A stretch of DNA of 39,153 bases from Oscillospiraceae bacterium. GTDB lineage: Bacteria > Bacillota > Clostridia > Oscillospirales > Oscillospiraceae. This document shows positions 6,726-15,941 of this stretch, piece after piece (positions within the stretch are counted from its first letter, which is position 1; the number at the start of each line of letters is the position of its first letter). A program made the translations under genes and the position numbers. The stretch lies in contig JAFTVM010000019.1 in the NCBI GenBank assembly GCA_017465745.1, positions 1 to 39,153 of the forward strand, written 5' to 3'. The notes under the pieces were generated by a model that made no database searches, was not told the DNA's origin, and saw only the letters and a program-made list of their open reading frames with translations.

Positions 6726-6832
6726 TCCCTGTCATTGCAGTTGCCCTGTTGGAAGCCTTCGCCCAGGGGGCAGCACTGGCGGTGAGCGTATTTCTGCTAT
6801 GGAAAAAAGGGGATGAGGAAGGGCAGCAGTAA
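6722..6832 (+). CDS. 36-aa single-span membrane peptide
   Basis: Begins in another ATGA overlap with the 32-aa gene. MIPVIAVALLEAFAQGAALA continues as a hydrophobic helix into LLWKKGDEEGQQ, a charged tail. The two tiny genes in a row, each linked by a 4-base overlap, look like a deliberate pair. Small holin- or toxin-like peptides are one possibility, with no direct evidence. Confidence 0.45.
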   Translation: MIPVIAVALLEAFAQGAALAVSVFLLWKKGDEEGQQ

Positions 6833-6839
6833 AATAACT

Positions 6840-6869
6840 GAAAGGGGTGGACACAAGTCCACCCCTTTC
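6840..6869. terminator. 13-bp stem-loop between convergent operons
   Basis: GAAAGGGGTGGAC and GTCCACCCCTTTC form a perfect stem around ACAA. It lies between the plus-strand resolvase/peptide genes and the minus-strand hsdR and could stop transcription from both sides, although T runs are weak. Confidence 0.65.
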
Positions 6870-6887
6870 AAAGTGTGTATTGCTTTT

Positions 6888-9800
6888 TTATGCTGCAATT
6901 GCGTTGGCGTTGATCCGGTCGATCACGCTCTTGATGCCGAGCCACAATGTCAGATCGGTAAAAATCTCAACAATGCTGCCGTTGTCTGTAAAGGGAGGCT
7001 CTTGAAGCACAGACAGGTCTTTCATCAATCCATTCTGAACGATGTACTCGATGATCTGGTTGACAAAGTAAATCTGCGCGCTGTCCAGTGAGGTTTCATC
7101 CAGGTATTCGGCAAAGGCTTCCTTGGCGGCGTTCATATCCAGACCAACGATCTCACGGACGAACTCACCCAGGGGCTTGCCCTCAAACTCTGCGTCATAT
7201 TCATCCTTCGTGCCTAGCTCGCTCCACAGGATGCCTTCCAGCACCTTCACATCGTCAGAGGTCAGCGGCTCGTTGTGCTTCAGCTTGGCGATGACCGCGT
7301 TATCCTGATTCTGACGGACATAGAACTCTGCCTTGGCTTTGTAGTTCTTAAGGTCGTCATTTTCCAGGTCAGATTCCTTCCAGTCCATGGTCAGGATCTC
7401 ATCGCTGAAGTTGGTTGTGTAGGTATCCCGACCGCGGGGAATGTACTTCATCAGGTCACGAAGGCTTTCCCGGATATGCTCAAATTCGTTGATCCCGGCG
7501 TCGTCCAGATAGCTGGCATGAAGGATCCCGTTGATCAGATCACGCTGCGCCATGATCTCCGGGATATTGGCGGCAACGCTGGCAATGGCGCTGACCTTCT
7601 TCAGAAGATCTGTCCGGGCTTTCTTATACTTCTTGCCCAACAGGTAGGCAAGTTCAATGCCGTACATCAGTGCATCGAAGCGGACTGCGGAGGCGTCATC
7701 CGCATCCGGCGTAATCAGCGGAGCCAGCTCGTCAGCCATCTGCAGCGTGTTCTCATAGGTCAGCACCGCGTAGTTGTCCGGGTTGGAGAACAGCTCCACG
7801 TACTTCAGATGCTGCCGTACAGCGAAGTTTTCCTTATTCAACTCCTGCACCTTGCGCACCATATCAGCTACCAGGCTCTGGCGGAATGCGATCAGGTCAG
7901 GCGTCTGATATGCAAGATCCTGGAGTTTGAAGGCGATCTGCGCCTTCAGGCTGAAGATAGCGCCCTGGAGAGCAATCTGATTGGCAGTGGGCTTTCCGCC
8001 CGACATGCGGAAAAACTCAAAATTACCGCAGAAATCGAAGATGTAGAATTTATCCTTATCTTCGCCGTCCTTCAAGCCGGGGCACAAGCGTGTACCTCGA
8101 CCAATCATCTGCCAGAACTTTGCCTTGCTCATGACCTTCTTGAAGAACACCAGATTCAGACATTCCGGCACATCGATGCCGGTATCCAGCATATCCACGG
8201 AAATGGCGATCTGGGGCAGCTGTTTCGGATCAGAGAAGCGGTCGATGAGGTCCTGTGCGTAGTTGATGCGATTGTCAATGACCTCCGCGAAGCCGGGCAG
8301 ATGGGGATATTCTTTATTGAACACATCCCGGATCTTCTCAGCATGGTTGTGGTTCTTGGCGAAGATGATGGTCTTGCCCAGCTTCTGACCGTAATCGATC
8401 CGGATGCCCTCAGTCATCAGGACATGGAGCACCTGACGGATGGTATCCTCGTTGAACACCCACTCGTTGAGGGCAGAAGACACGATCTTCTCCGGCAGTT
8501 CGCCGTTCTCATCCGTAAAAGTATTTTCGTATGCTTCCCGTTCTTCAGGGGGCAAATCTTCGTAGGTGATGCCGGAATCCAGGAACTTCAGCTTGGTCTC
8601 CACGGACATAAAATCCACCAGATAACCGTCCTTAACGGCCTGGGCCAGCTCGTAGCCGTAGGTGGGCACGCCGCTTTCCAGCTCGAAGACCTCATATGTA
8701 TTCTTGTCAATCTCGTCCTTGGGTGTGGCAGTCAGGCCAACTAGGGGCGCATCGAAGTAGCTGAAAATATCCCGGTATTTATTGTAGATGGAACGGTGCG
8801 CCTCGTCGCAGATGACCAAATCAAAATGCCCGCAGGTGAACAACTTACCCTGCTCGTCTTTCACCGAATCGATGCAGTTCATCATGGTCTGATAGGTGGA
8901 GAACACGCAGTGGGCGGTGTAATTGTCCTTCTCCTCGCACAGATTGGTTACAGAGAGATCTGGCAGCAGATTGACAAAGCTGCGCTTGGCCTGGGTCACC
9001 AGGGAATTCCGGTCAGCCAGGAACAGAATATTCTTCACCCAGCCATGCTGCAGCAGCACATCGCACAGGGCAATGACGGTTCTGGTCTTGCCGGAGCCGG
9101 TGGCCATGACCAGCAGGGCTTTGCGGCGGTTTTTGTTGTCGAAGGCATCACAGACGGCCTTGATGGCGCCCTCCTGATAGTAGCGTCCTGCGATGTTGCG
9201 CTTGACCAGGACGTTTTTCAGGCTGGTGCGCATACTGCGCAGGTTGAAGAGCTTCTCCAGATCGCGTTTGGAGTAAACTGTGGCACATTTGCGCTCGGGG
9301 TACTGACCGTCCAGGATCCGGGTGTCGAAGCCGTTGGTCAGGAAGATGACGGGGCGGCGGCCGTGCTTCTTTTCCAGAAGCTGGGCGTAAAGCTCCGCCT
9401 GATGGCGGCCGGTGGACACATCCACGCAGGTGCGCTTGGCTTCGATGACCGCCAGGGGGCGGTGGGCATCGTCGTAGAGGACGTAATCGGCGTAACCGAC
9501 ACCTGCCTTGTTGGGCATACCAGGCAGCTCCACCTCGTTGAGCCAGTCCCGGCCCTCGACCCAGCCGGCATCCTCCAGCATGGCGTCGATGTAGAACTTT
9601 CTCGTCTCGTATTCGGAGATGTCCAGTGGCTTGGGGACATAGGTGGGCTGCTGCTCGGCGCGCCGGGCGGTGAGTTGCTCTTTGAGCTTCTTGTTTTCCT
9701 CGATCAGAGCTTCCAGATCAATGTTGTCATTGACGGGAGCCGCAGGCGGCGCGGCGATCTCCTTCGGGACGAGGGCAGCGTCAAACTTGGTTTCGGTGTA

Positions 9801-10184
9801 TTCGTCGGCGTAGCAGTAGGCGACGAAGTCCAGGAAGATGTGGAGGTTTTCCAGGCACAGGAGGGCGGCGGCCTGGGAGATCTTTCCGGTGTCATGGGCG
9901 GCGGTGTTGCCCTTTTTGCGGATCAGATCCATGCGGCGCCAGATGTCGGGTCCAACGATGGAGCGGAATTCCTCCCGGGTCATGAGGCTCTGGAGGTTGT
10001 CCTGATAGGGCATTTCCAGCTCCTTGTCCACGGAGTACATCCACTTCACGGCAAACTCCATGGCCCGGCGGCAGTTCAGAATACACGCAGCCGGGTCGAT
10101 ATGTAAGATCTTCTCCGCCGCCATGGCGACCTCCGCAAAGGAAGCGAAGCCGGGGTCAGAGAGGAGGAATTTGAAGTTGGACAT
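6888..10184 (-). CDS. hsdR: Type I restriction endonuclease, R (motor/nuclease) subunit
   Basis: A 1098-aa protein. It starts with a DUF4145-like helical domain (about residues 1-130) and a short coiled coil (about 150-180). The HsdR nuclease domain follows, with the Asp...EAK signature (YADYVLYDD.., AVIEAKRT, about residues 230-250). The SF2 motor has ATGSGKT (about 360), CDEAHRS (about 458), a TATP motif and the late arginine motif IGRGTRLCPG. The EcoEI-type C-terminal domain completes it. With HsdM and HsdS it translocates DNA using ATP and cuts unmodified DNA. Last gene of the hsd operon. No inactivating change is seen. Confidence 0.96.
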   Translation of the reverse strand: MSNFKFLLSDPGFASFAEVAMAAEKILHIDPAACILNCRRAMEFAVKWMYSVDKELEMPYQDNLQSLMTREEFRSIVGPDIWRRMDLIRKKGNTAAHDTGKISQAAALLCLENLHIFLDFVAYCYADEYTETKFDAALVPKEIAAPPAAPVNDNIDLEALIEENKKLKEQLTARRAEQQPTYVPKPLDISEYETRKFYIDAMLEDAGWVEGRDWLNEVELPGMPNKAGVGYADYVLYDDAHRPLAVIEAKRTCVDVSTGRHQAELYAQLLEKKHGRRPVIFLTNGFDTRILDGQYPERKCATVYSKRDLEKLFNLRSMRTSLKNVLVKRNIAGRYYQEGAIKAVCDAFDNKNRRKALLVMATGSGKTRTVIALCDVLLQHGWVKNILFLADRNSLVTQAKRSFVNLLPDLSVTNLCEEKDNYTAHCVFSTYQTMMNCIDSVKDEQGKLFTCGHFDLVICDEAHRSIYNKYRDIFSYFDAPLVGLTATPKDEIDKNTYEVFELESGVPTYGYELAQAVKDGYLVDFMSVETKLKFLDSGITYEDLPPEEREAYENTFTDENGELPEKIVSSALNEWVFNEDTIRQVLHVLMTEGIRIDYGQKLGKTIIFAKNHNHAEKIRDVFNKEYPHLPGFAEVIDNRINYAQDLIDRFSDPKQLPQIAISVDMLDTGIDVPECLNLVFFKKVMSKAKFWQMIGRGTRLCPGLKDGEDKDKFYIFDFCGNFEFFRMSGGKPTANQIALQGAIFSLKAQIAFKLQDLAYQTPDLIAFRQSLVADMVRKVQELNKENFAVRQHLKYVELFSNPDNYAVLTYENTLQMADELAPLITPDADDASAVRFDALMYGIELAYLLGKKYKKARTDLLKKVSAIASVAANIPEIMAQRDLINGILHASYLDDAGINEFEHIRESLRDLMKYIPRGRDTYTTNFSDEILTMDWKESDLENDDLKNYKAKAEFYVRQNQDNAVIAKLKHNEPLTSDDVKVLEGILWSELGTKDEYDAEFEGKPLGEFVREIVGLDMNAAKEAFAEYLDETSLDSAQIYFVNQIIEYIVQNGLMKDLSVLQEPPFTDNGSIVEIFTDLTLWLGIKSVIDRINANAIAA

Positions 10185-10193
10185 GGTATCACC

Positions 10194-10622
10194 TTACTTC
10201 TTTTTCTTAGTTTCGGGTTCTGTTTCCCGATATTCTTCGGCCAGTAATTTGGATAAGGCGATGTATTGCTCCTCTGCCTTGCCCCACTCATACTTACGAA
10301 TGCTGTGGTACAATTCATCTAACTGTTTATGCCACTCATTTGGAACGTATAAGTATAATCTACCAATACTTGCGCCAGCGGTTGCCATATTTTCATTTCG
10401 TTGGTATTCAATTGCGGCACCGACATCCATCAGGAAGCCCTCATAAGCTGCAAATTTCTTTGATAACTTCTCGCTTTCCTCGTTCAGTTTCCTATCCTGC
10501 TTTGCTTTCTTGAGCTGAAAACGGTTGTTTGCAATCTGGTTAAATACAGGAACAAGGATAGACAGTATAAGAGTCAATGCAATTGCAACCCATGAAGCTA
10601 ACGCGTTAATATCGATATTCAT
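10194..10622 (-). CDS. Membrane-anchored 142-aa protein inside the hsd operon
   Basis: One N-terminal transmembrane helix (ASWVAIALTLILSILVPVFN, about residues 9-28) is followed by a charged, helical, probably coiled-coil cytoplasmic part and a KKKK end. It is nine bases upstream of hsdR in the same direction. The gene is AT-richer than hsdM and hsdR. I recognise no family. It is similar in layout to small membrane proteins often carried in defence loci, but no role can be assigned. Confidence 0.7.
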   Translation of the reverse strand: MNIDINALASWVAIALTLILSILVPVFNQIANNRFQLKKAKQDRKLNEESEKLSKKFAAYEGFLMDVGAAIEYQRNENMATAGASIGRLYLYVPNEWHKQLDELYHSIRKYEWGKAEEQYIALSKLLAEEYRETEPETKKKK

Positions 10623-10666
10623 ATTCTCTCTCCCTTATATTGCTGAACAAAACTGAATCGCAAAGA

Positions 10667-11185
10667 TTACAGTTCATCACAAACCTCAGCATACAGCCAG
10701 TATTTATTTGTTCCGTGACCATAAGATGCCAAGTCTGCAAGATACATTAGCTTATAAAATGTGATACGGTGATTGCCATTTTTATAGACGTAGTAGCTGC
10801 CGTTCTTTGCTTTGATCAAACTAACCCAGGGTCGTTGGTCTTCAATGTGTTTTTTCAACATGTAAAAGTATTTTCCGCGTGTAACATGCCCTGCTCTGAC
10901 ATGCATCAGTACCTTGTGCTCACGACAAAACGCATCAATCCACGTTTTTCCTCCATAGATTTCGTGTTTTGTTCCGGCTATATCACGAATATCAACTTTA
11001 GCTTCATACGGTTTTGACAAACTTATCCCATTAATATTCAGCAATTCGCACGGCTCAAATAACTCATCGGGGATGCAATCCAGATCAACTCCAATTGAAT
11101 CCAGAAACCACCCACGGACAATCATTTCTTTGTCGTTGTATTCCCCATAATTTCTATCGGGGCAGGTTACTTCTGACCACTTCAA
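10667..11185 (-). CDS. 172-aa hypothetical protein, ParB-like patch
   Basis: A soluble protein starting MKWSEVTCPDRNYGEY. The segment SYYVYKNGNHRITFYKLMY (about residues 131-149) resembles the GNHR box of ParB/sulfiredoxin-fold proteins, which suggests nucleotide or nucleic-acid binding. The rest is not recognised. It lies 13 bp after hsdS and is probably co-transcribed with it. It could be a companion nuclease-type effector, an anti-restriction factor or simple cargo. Confidence 0.65.
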   Translation of the reverse strand: MKWSEVTCPDRNYGEYNDKEMIVRGWFLDSIGVDLDCIPDELFEPCELLNINGISLSKPYEAKVDIRDIAGTKHEIYGGKTWIDAFCREHKVLMHVRAGHVTRGKYFYMLKKHIEDQRPWVSLIKAKNGSYYVYKNGNHRITFYKLMYLADLASYGHGTNKYWLYAEVCDEL

Positions 11186-11198
11186 CTTAATCTACACC

Positions 11199-12371
11199 TC
11201 ATCCGAAATATTGCTGCATCAAGGATTTTTTCAGTAATTCCAGTTTATCAAGGCTGGATTGGATTGTCAATTTGGTTTTATTGGTTTGATCAACAAAGGT
11301 TGCAAATTGGTTCTGCAAATCAATCGGAGGAACAACTAATACCTTTTCCTCTAATTTGGATTTGGAAAGTATTCCTTTCAATGCCATGTTGATTTCCTCC
11401 ACCAAGTAATCCTTGGAAAGCAAAAGCATCACATATAAGAACATAGCATTATATTCACGAGGAACTATTGCATTAATTTGCTGATTGAAAGCTACCTTCC
11501 TATCTGTAACACAGACTCTGCCTATGCTTGAAAGGCTTCCTGCAATACAAGCCATCAAGATTGAGTTTTTCTCAACTGTCTTTCCTGCTACCATACCTTT
11601 TTTCGATAAGTACTCAGTTGCAACTGTGGGATTTAATAGACCGCTAACAATATTGTCTGTCTTTATCCACTCGATGAAGTCGCCATAATACTCATCTACT
11701 GCTCTTGAAGGTGTATTTCCTGTTACTATTACACAAGTATCCTTGAGTCGTTTCTGAATAAATCCATTGGGATTATCTTTCGGGTCACCAAACATCTCCA
11801 CAAATCGGGATTTGATCAGTTGATCCAGCTTTGCAAGCTGTTCTTTCCGCAGGGTAATCAGCTCCGTTACCTTATCGAGTTTAGCAACAACCTCTCTTTG
11901 GTATTCGATAGGCTGTTCCTGAATAGAAAAGTCCTGCACATACTGGTCGGTTTTCAGATTGTGCAAACCCGTTGTCTTGTTTTGATACTTTCTTGTACCA
12001 CCCTTAGCGTAATTTCCGTAAAGGGCATAAAACACATAGCGGGGATACCATGTAGATTTATCACGAACGCGAAGCACACCTGTAAAATTATTAAACAGGT
12101 ACGTATTCGGCTCACCATCATAATAGACAACCCGACCAACCGGTTGCTTATCACTACCGCCAGATTTCTCAATAATAATATCACCGGGCTGGAGATACTT
12201 TTGTGAAAGGTCTTTTTTCTGAATATCTCTCGTGACAACAGTGTTGTAGTTGACTACGCCATCATTAGTAAAGTTCGTTGTACGCAAAACGGGAATACCG
12301 ATGCCTGCATCATCTTCATTGCCCCATTCGCCGGAAATGGCTTTTCCTGTAATATCAATCAACTTTGCCAT
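11199..12371 (-). CDS. hsdS: Type I restriction-modification specificity subunit
   Basis: A 390-aa protein with the two-fold HsdS plan: first target-recognition domain (about 1-150), central conserved helix (QREVVAKLDKVTELITLRKE, about 162-181, then FVEMFGDP), second recognition domain (about 205-345) and a matching C-terminal helix (LQNQFATFVDQ..LLKKSLMQQYFG). It sets the bipartite DNA target of the methylase and nuclease. Its ATG overlaps the hsdM stop by one base. Its base composition is more AT-rich than hsdM and hsdR, consistent with exchange of specificity genes. Confidence 0.93.
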   Translation of the reverse strand: MAKLIDITGKAISGEWGNEDDAGIGIPVLRTTNFTNDGVVNYNTVVTRDIQKKDLSQKYLQPGDIIIEKSGGSDKQPVGRVVYYDGEPNTYLFNNFTGVLRVRDKSTWYPRYVFYALYGNYAKGGTRKYQNKTTGLHNLKTDQYVQDFSIQEQPIEYQREVVAKLDKVTELITLRKEQLAKLDQLIKSRFVEMFGDPKDNPNGFIQKRLKDTCVIVTGNTPSRAVDEYYGDFIEWIKTDNIVSGLLNPTVATEYLSKKGMVAGKTVEKNSILMACIAGSLSSIGRVCVTDRKVAFNQQINAIVPREYNAMFLYVMLLLSKDYLVEEINMALKGILSKSKLEEKVLVVPPIDLQNQFATFVDQTNKTKLTIQSSLDKLELLKKSLMQQYFG

Positions 12372-13918
12372 TACAGCATCCCCTCCAATTCTGTCAATCC
12401 CTCCGTGATCTGCATTTCTAGTTCGTGCAGGTCGGTCAGGATCTCCTGGGTGGAGGGGTACTCCACGGGGACGTACTCGGTCTTCTTGTACTTGTTGATG
12501 GACAGGTCATAGCCATTTTCCACGATCTCCGCCTTGGGGACGAAGAAGGATTTTGCCGTGCGGGGGTTCTCTGCTTCGTTGTAGGGGGACGGATTGCCAC
12601 ACCAGTCTGCGGACTGGTTCGCAATGACATTGGTATTGAAGGAGCGGAACCGGGCAATGATGTCGGGGATGTCGTTGTCCTTGATCTCCGTGCGCTTGTC
12701 GTCCAGGCTGAAGCCGTCGGCGGTCATGTCGTAGAACCAGACCTTGTCCGTGCCGCCGTGGCCTGTCTTGGTGAAGATCAGGATGCCCGTGGACACGCCT
12801 GCGTAGGGCTTGAACACGCCGCTGGGCATGGAGATCACAGCCTCCAGCCGGTTGCCCTCCACCAGCTCCTTGCGAATATCCTTATGGGCCTTGGAGGAGC
12901 CGAACAGCACGCCATCGGGAACGATGCAGGCGCACCGTCCGCCGGTCTTCAGCATCCGCAGGAACAGCGCCAGGAACAGCAGCTCCGTCTTCTTGGTCTT
13001 GCAGACTTTCAGCAGGTCAGCGGACACCGTATCGGCGTCCAGGCTGCCCTTGAAGGGGGGATTGGCCAGGATCAGGTCGAATTTCTCCTTGTCCGGGTTC
13101 TGGTCGGACAGGCTGTCCCGGTACTCGATGATGGGGCTATCCACGCCGTGGGTCATCATATTCATGGCGCCGATGCGCAGCATGGTGCGGTCCATATCGT
13201 AGCCGTGGAACATGCCCGTCAGGAAGTGCTGCTTCTTCGCCTTATTGAAGAAGATCTCCTTCTTGTGGTTGGCGGTTAGGTATTCCTCCGCAGCTACCAG
13301 GAAGCCCGCCGTGCCGCAGGCCGGGTCGCAGATGGTATACTCGGGCTTGGGCTGCATCAGCTCCACCATCATCTTGATGATATGCCGGGGCGTGCGGAAC
13401 TGGCCGTTGATGCCGGACTGGCTCAGCTTGTTCAGCAGGTATTCGTACAGGTCACCCTTGTTATCATCGGGGTTCTTGGCCATCAGCTCATACATGGTGT
13501 CCATAGCATCCACCACGCGGGACAGCATCAGGGGCGTGGGCAGCTTGAAGATGGCGTCGCCCATGTACTTGGAATATGCGCTGTCCTTGTCGCCGTGGAG
13601 GTTCTTGATGAAGGGGAAGACCCACTCCTGCATGACGGTGTACATCCGCCCGGCGTCGAAATCGTGGAATACGGACCACTTCAGCTGCCGTCCGTCGATC
13701 TTCCGGTCGCCGATCTGCACCTCGTCGGCAAAGATGCTCTGGTAGGGCAGGCCCAGCATGGCGCTCTCCTTGGCGCGGAGGTTGTCAGTGGTATCCAGGT
13801 CGTGGATAAACATCAGGTAAGTCATTTGCTCGATGACGTCCAGAGGGTTGGTCAGACCGCCCGTCCAGAAAATCTCCCACAGGCTGTCTACTTTGTTTTT
13901 CAGTTCACCAGTAAGCAT
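12371..13918 (-). CDS. hsdM: Type I restriction-modification methyltransferase subunit
   Basis: The N6-adenine methylase subunit of the type I complex, about 515 aa. It has the N-terminal HsdM helical domain (WEIFWTGGLTNPLDVIEQMT), the SAM-binding motif DPACGTAGFL (about residue 200) and the catalytic NPPF (about residue 285). The start is ATG at 13918 with GAGG eight bases upstream. An in-frame ATG 33 bases earlier overlaps the -10 of the promoter and so cannot be the start. First gene of the hsdM-S-orf172-orf142-R operon. Confidence 0.95.
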   Translation of the reverse strand: MLTGELKNKVDSLWEIFWTGGLTNPLDVIEQMTYLMFIHDLDTTDNLRAKESAMLGLPYQSIFADEVQIGDRKIDGRQLKWSVFHDFDAGRMYTVMQEWVFPFIKNLHGDKDSAYSKYMGDAIFKLPTPLMLSRVVDAMDTMYELMAKNPDDNKGDLYEYLLNKLSQSGINGQFRTPRHIIKMMVELMQPKPEYTICDPACGTAGFLVAAEEYLTANHKKEIFFNKAKKQHFLTGMFHGYDMDRTMLRIGAMNMMTHGVDSPIIEYRDSLSDQNPDKEKFDLILANPPFKGSLDADTVSADLLKVCKTKKTELLFLALFLRMLKTGGRCACIVPDGVLFGSSKAHKDIRKELVEGNRLEAVISMPSGVFKPYAGVSTGILIFTKTGHGGTDKVWFYDMTADGFSLDDKRTEIKDNDIPDIIARFRSFNTNVIANQSADWCGNPSPYNEAENPRTAKSFFVPKAEIVENGYDLSINKYKKTEYVPVEYPSTQEILTDLHELEMQITEGLTELEGML

Positions 13919-13949
13919 AGTAAGTCCTCGCTTCGACAGATTTTCTTTC

Positions 13950-13978
13950 ATTATAACCGCTTACAGGGGAAAGGTCAA
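13950..13978 (-). promoter_or_regulatory. Promoter of the hsd operon
   Basis: Minus strand: TTGACC (13973-13978), 17 bp, TATAAT (13950-13955), giving a leader of about 25 nt before the hsdM start. Confidence 0.78.
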
Positions 13979-14054
13979 ACGGGAAGCGGGGCTAGCCGAT
14001 AATTCAGGAGAAAATGATTATATATTGTAATTTTGAGATTATCATGGAGATAAG

Positions 14055-14230
14055 AGTGTCCACCATCAAAAAATGTGATTTTTATGCGTATATCCCATGA
14101 AAATGGTGGAAATGGTGGGCGAATTCTGCTATACTGGCTCATATACAGAAAGTGTCCACCATGTCCACCAAAATAAGGGTATATACATAGGTAAAAAATG
14201 GTGCCCTGAAAATGGTGAAATTGGTGGACG
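14055..14230. repeat. Iteron-like repeats of GTCCACCA / TGGTGGAC
   Basis: AGTGTCCACCAT is at 14055-14066 and 14151-14162, with GTCCACCA directly after at 14163-14170. A 25-bp unit (TGAAAATGGTGRAAWTGGTGGRCG core) is at 14097-14121 and 14206-14230 in the other sense. This fills the 330-bp gap between the divergent hsdM and the next operon. It may be a replication-initiator or repressor binding region. Confidence 0.6.
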
Positions 14231-14247
14231 TAATGTGGGGGGAGTAT

Positions 14248-15888
14248 ATGGAACAGGAGAAGAATCCGGTTTTGGAGTTCAGCTGGGAAAAAGATATAAG
14301 ACCAGATGTACGGGTAAGCAGAAGTTATGCGATCCCGAAACCTCAGACGTATTTGTCGGATGGAACGCCATGGGGCGTGAGCTTGGACACCTGTCCTCTG
14401 TTTGAGCGTGAGGAAGCGGATAAGCTCCAGTTAAAAGACAAACAGGGACTGGAAAGACCGATAAAAGTAAATATCCTTGATTGGAGTCGATCACTGGATA
14501 GATATCTGTATCAGTATTTCCTGCTGATAGAAACCCAAAGTATGGCCCAAACAAAATCTGATTGGGTGAAATATGATTTGCCGGATCAGATCGCAGCAAA
14601 GCTTGACAATTACATGGAAGCCAAAAAGATAGGAAGAGCTAGAAACCTTCCGGTTACGCTCGATTTGCTTGAGGAACATGCTGGTTCCGGTTACAAAATT
14701 CCCCGCTATTTCCGCGCCTGGTATCTGAATCAGGTGTGCCGCGGACTGGCTGCAGATTCGACAGCAACCACATCCTTGCTGGCACCGCAGCAGGATGGCG
14801 TCGCATTTTGGAAGAATATCGAAGGGGAGTATCCTCGATTTGAAATAGAGGACTACTGGCTCCATGAGAAAACCACGGGTATCTCTTTGACCATTGAAAT
14901 CGCAGCGGTTTTCCTGGAAGTTGGGAAAAAGCATAAAGATGATGCGCTGTGGGACAAAGCCCTTGAGACGTTCACCAGGAAAGCGCTGCCAACCATCGTT
15001 CGCTCCCCATTGTTCTTTACCAGAAATACGGTTGCACGCAGATTTTTTCAGCAGATCCTCATGGAACAGTCAATACCATCGGATCAGTGTAATCAGACAG
15101 AAATTTGTGACTGGCAGGATGAGACTTACTGGAATGAGTTGATCGAGAGGGCGACATTCTATCTGAATGTACTGGTTCCTAATCTAGATGTGTACGATGT
15201 CCCGTTGCCCCAGGTGGATGAGGCGATTTCCCATATCCAAAAGCTGTTGGCTTCTGTTGCGGAGCCTGTCAATATGACGGCGTATGTTAATGATCCCAAA
15301 CGCGGATTGGCACCGTTTTGCGATACCCGACATGCGAAAGTGTCTTATTTCACCAATAGGCTGGATACAAGCAAAAACGACAGTATCAGAATGAATAGTA
15401 AGAGTCAACTTACAGCCTTTGCACGGATCCGCAAGGTGGTAAAAGAAGCGATTCATTTGGAAAGCATCACGCAGCAGCTTCGGGATGATCCCAGGGAGTG
15501 TTTTGAAGTTGAGGATACTCAAATTAAGGATACCGGAACGGTTGTGAACATTTCTTTTTGGGACAGCGTTCCCTTCCAGTTGTGGGAGTATTATGCCAGA
15601 CTTGCAAACGAAGAAGGTGGTACAATCTTATTGACCAGACCGCTTCCATATAAGCGTTATCCGCAATTGAATGGTCAGAAGAAATACAAGACGTGCTGGA
15701 CAAGGAACGCTTCTGAGATTATCGATGAAATCTGCCAAAAAGCAAATAATCCGAAGATCATAGATAAGAATGCTCTGTCAGAAGAATCAATCAGAGTTTG
15801 GGAATATTTAGATTGTGAAATCCTTGAGATTGCGGTACACAAGGCAGCTCCTGGCGAATTGATAACGTATACCCCTCAACACGTTTGA
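14248..15888 (+). CDS. Hypothetical 546-aa protein of the element
   Basis: Start taken as ATG at 14248 behind GGGGGGAG, because an earlier in-frame ATG (14212) falls inside the repeat array; ATG 14233 is also possible. The protein is soluble, mixed alpha/beta and rich in aromatic residues, with no signal peptide, membrane span or P-loop. I recognise no motif. It lies directly after the iteron-like repeats and ahead of a primase/helicase-like ATPase gene, so a role in element replication or maintenance is the most natural inference. A terminator follows. Confidence 0.75.
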   Translation: MEQEKNPVLEFSWEKDIRPDVRVSRSYAIPKPQTYLSDGTPWGVSLDTCPLFEREEADKLQLKDKQGLERPIKVNILDWSRSLDRYLYQYFLLIETQSMAQTKSDWVKYDLPDQIAAKLDNYMEAKKIGRARNLPVTLDLLEEHAGSGYKIPRYFRAWYLNQVCRGLAADSTATTSLLAPQQDGVAFWKNIEGEYPRFEIEDYWLHEKTTGISLTIEIAAVFLEVGKKHKDDALWDKALETFTRKALPTIVRSPLFFTRNTVARRFFQQILMEQSIPSDQCNQTEICDWQDETYWNELIERATFYLNVLVPNLDVYDVPLPQVDEAISHIQKLLASVAEPVNMTAYVNDPKRGLAPFCDTRHAKVSYFTNRLDTSKNDSIRMNSKSQLTAFARIRKVVKEAIHLESITQQLRDDPRECFEVEDTQIKDTGTVVNISFWDSVPFQLWEYYARLANEEGGTILLTRPLPYKRYPQLNGQKKYKTCWTRNASEIIDEICQKANNPKIIDKNALSEESIRVWEYLDCEILEIAVHKAAPGELITYTPQHV

Positions 15889-15908
15889 AAGACAACAATG
15901 TAGAGAAT

Positions 15909-15941
15909 CACCCTGTCCTGTTTGGGACGGGGTGGTTTTTT
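15909..15941 (+). terminator. Intrinsic terminator
   Basis: CACCCTGTCC pairs with GGACGGGGTG (one G-T), followed by GTTTTTTG. The rest of the 230-bp gap up to 16118 holds no supported gene. Confidence 0.85.

Noticed and set aside
7275-10106. Two long plus-strand frames over hsdR
   Set aside because: Antisense shadows of hsdR, which has all nuclease and helicase motifs.
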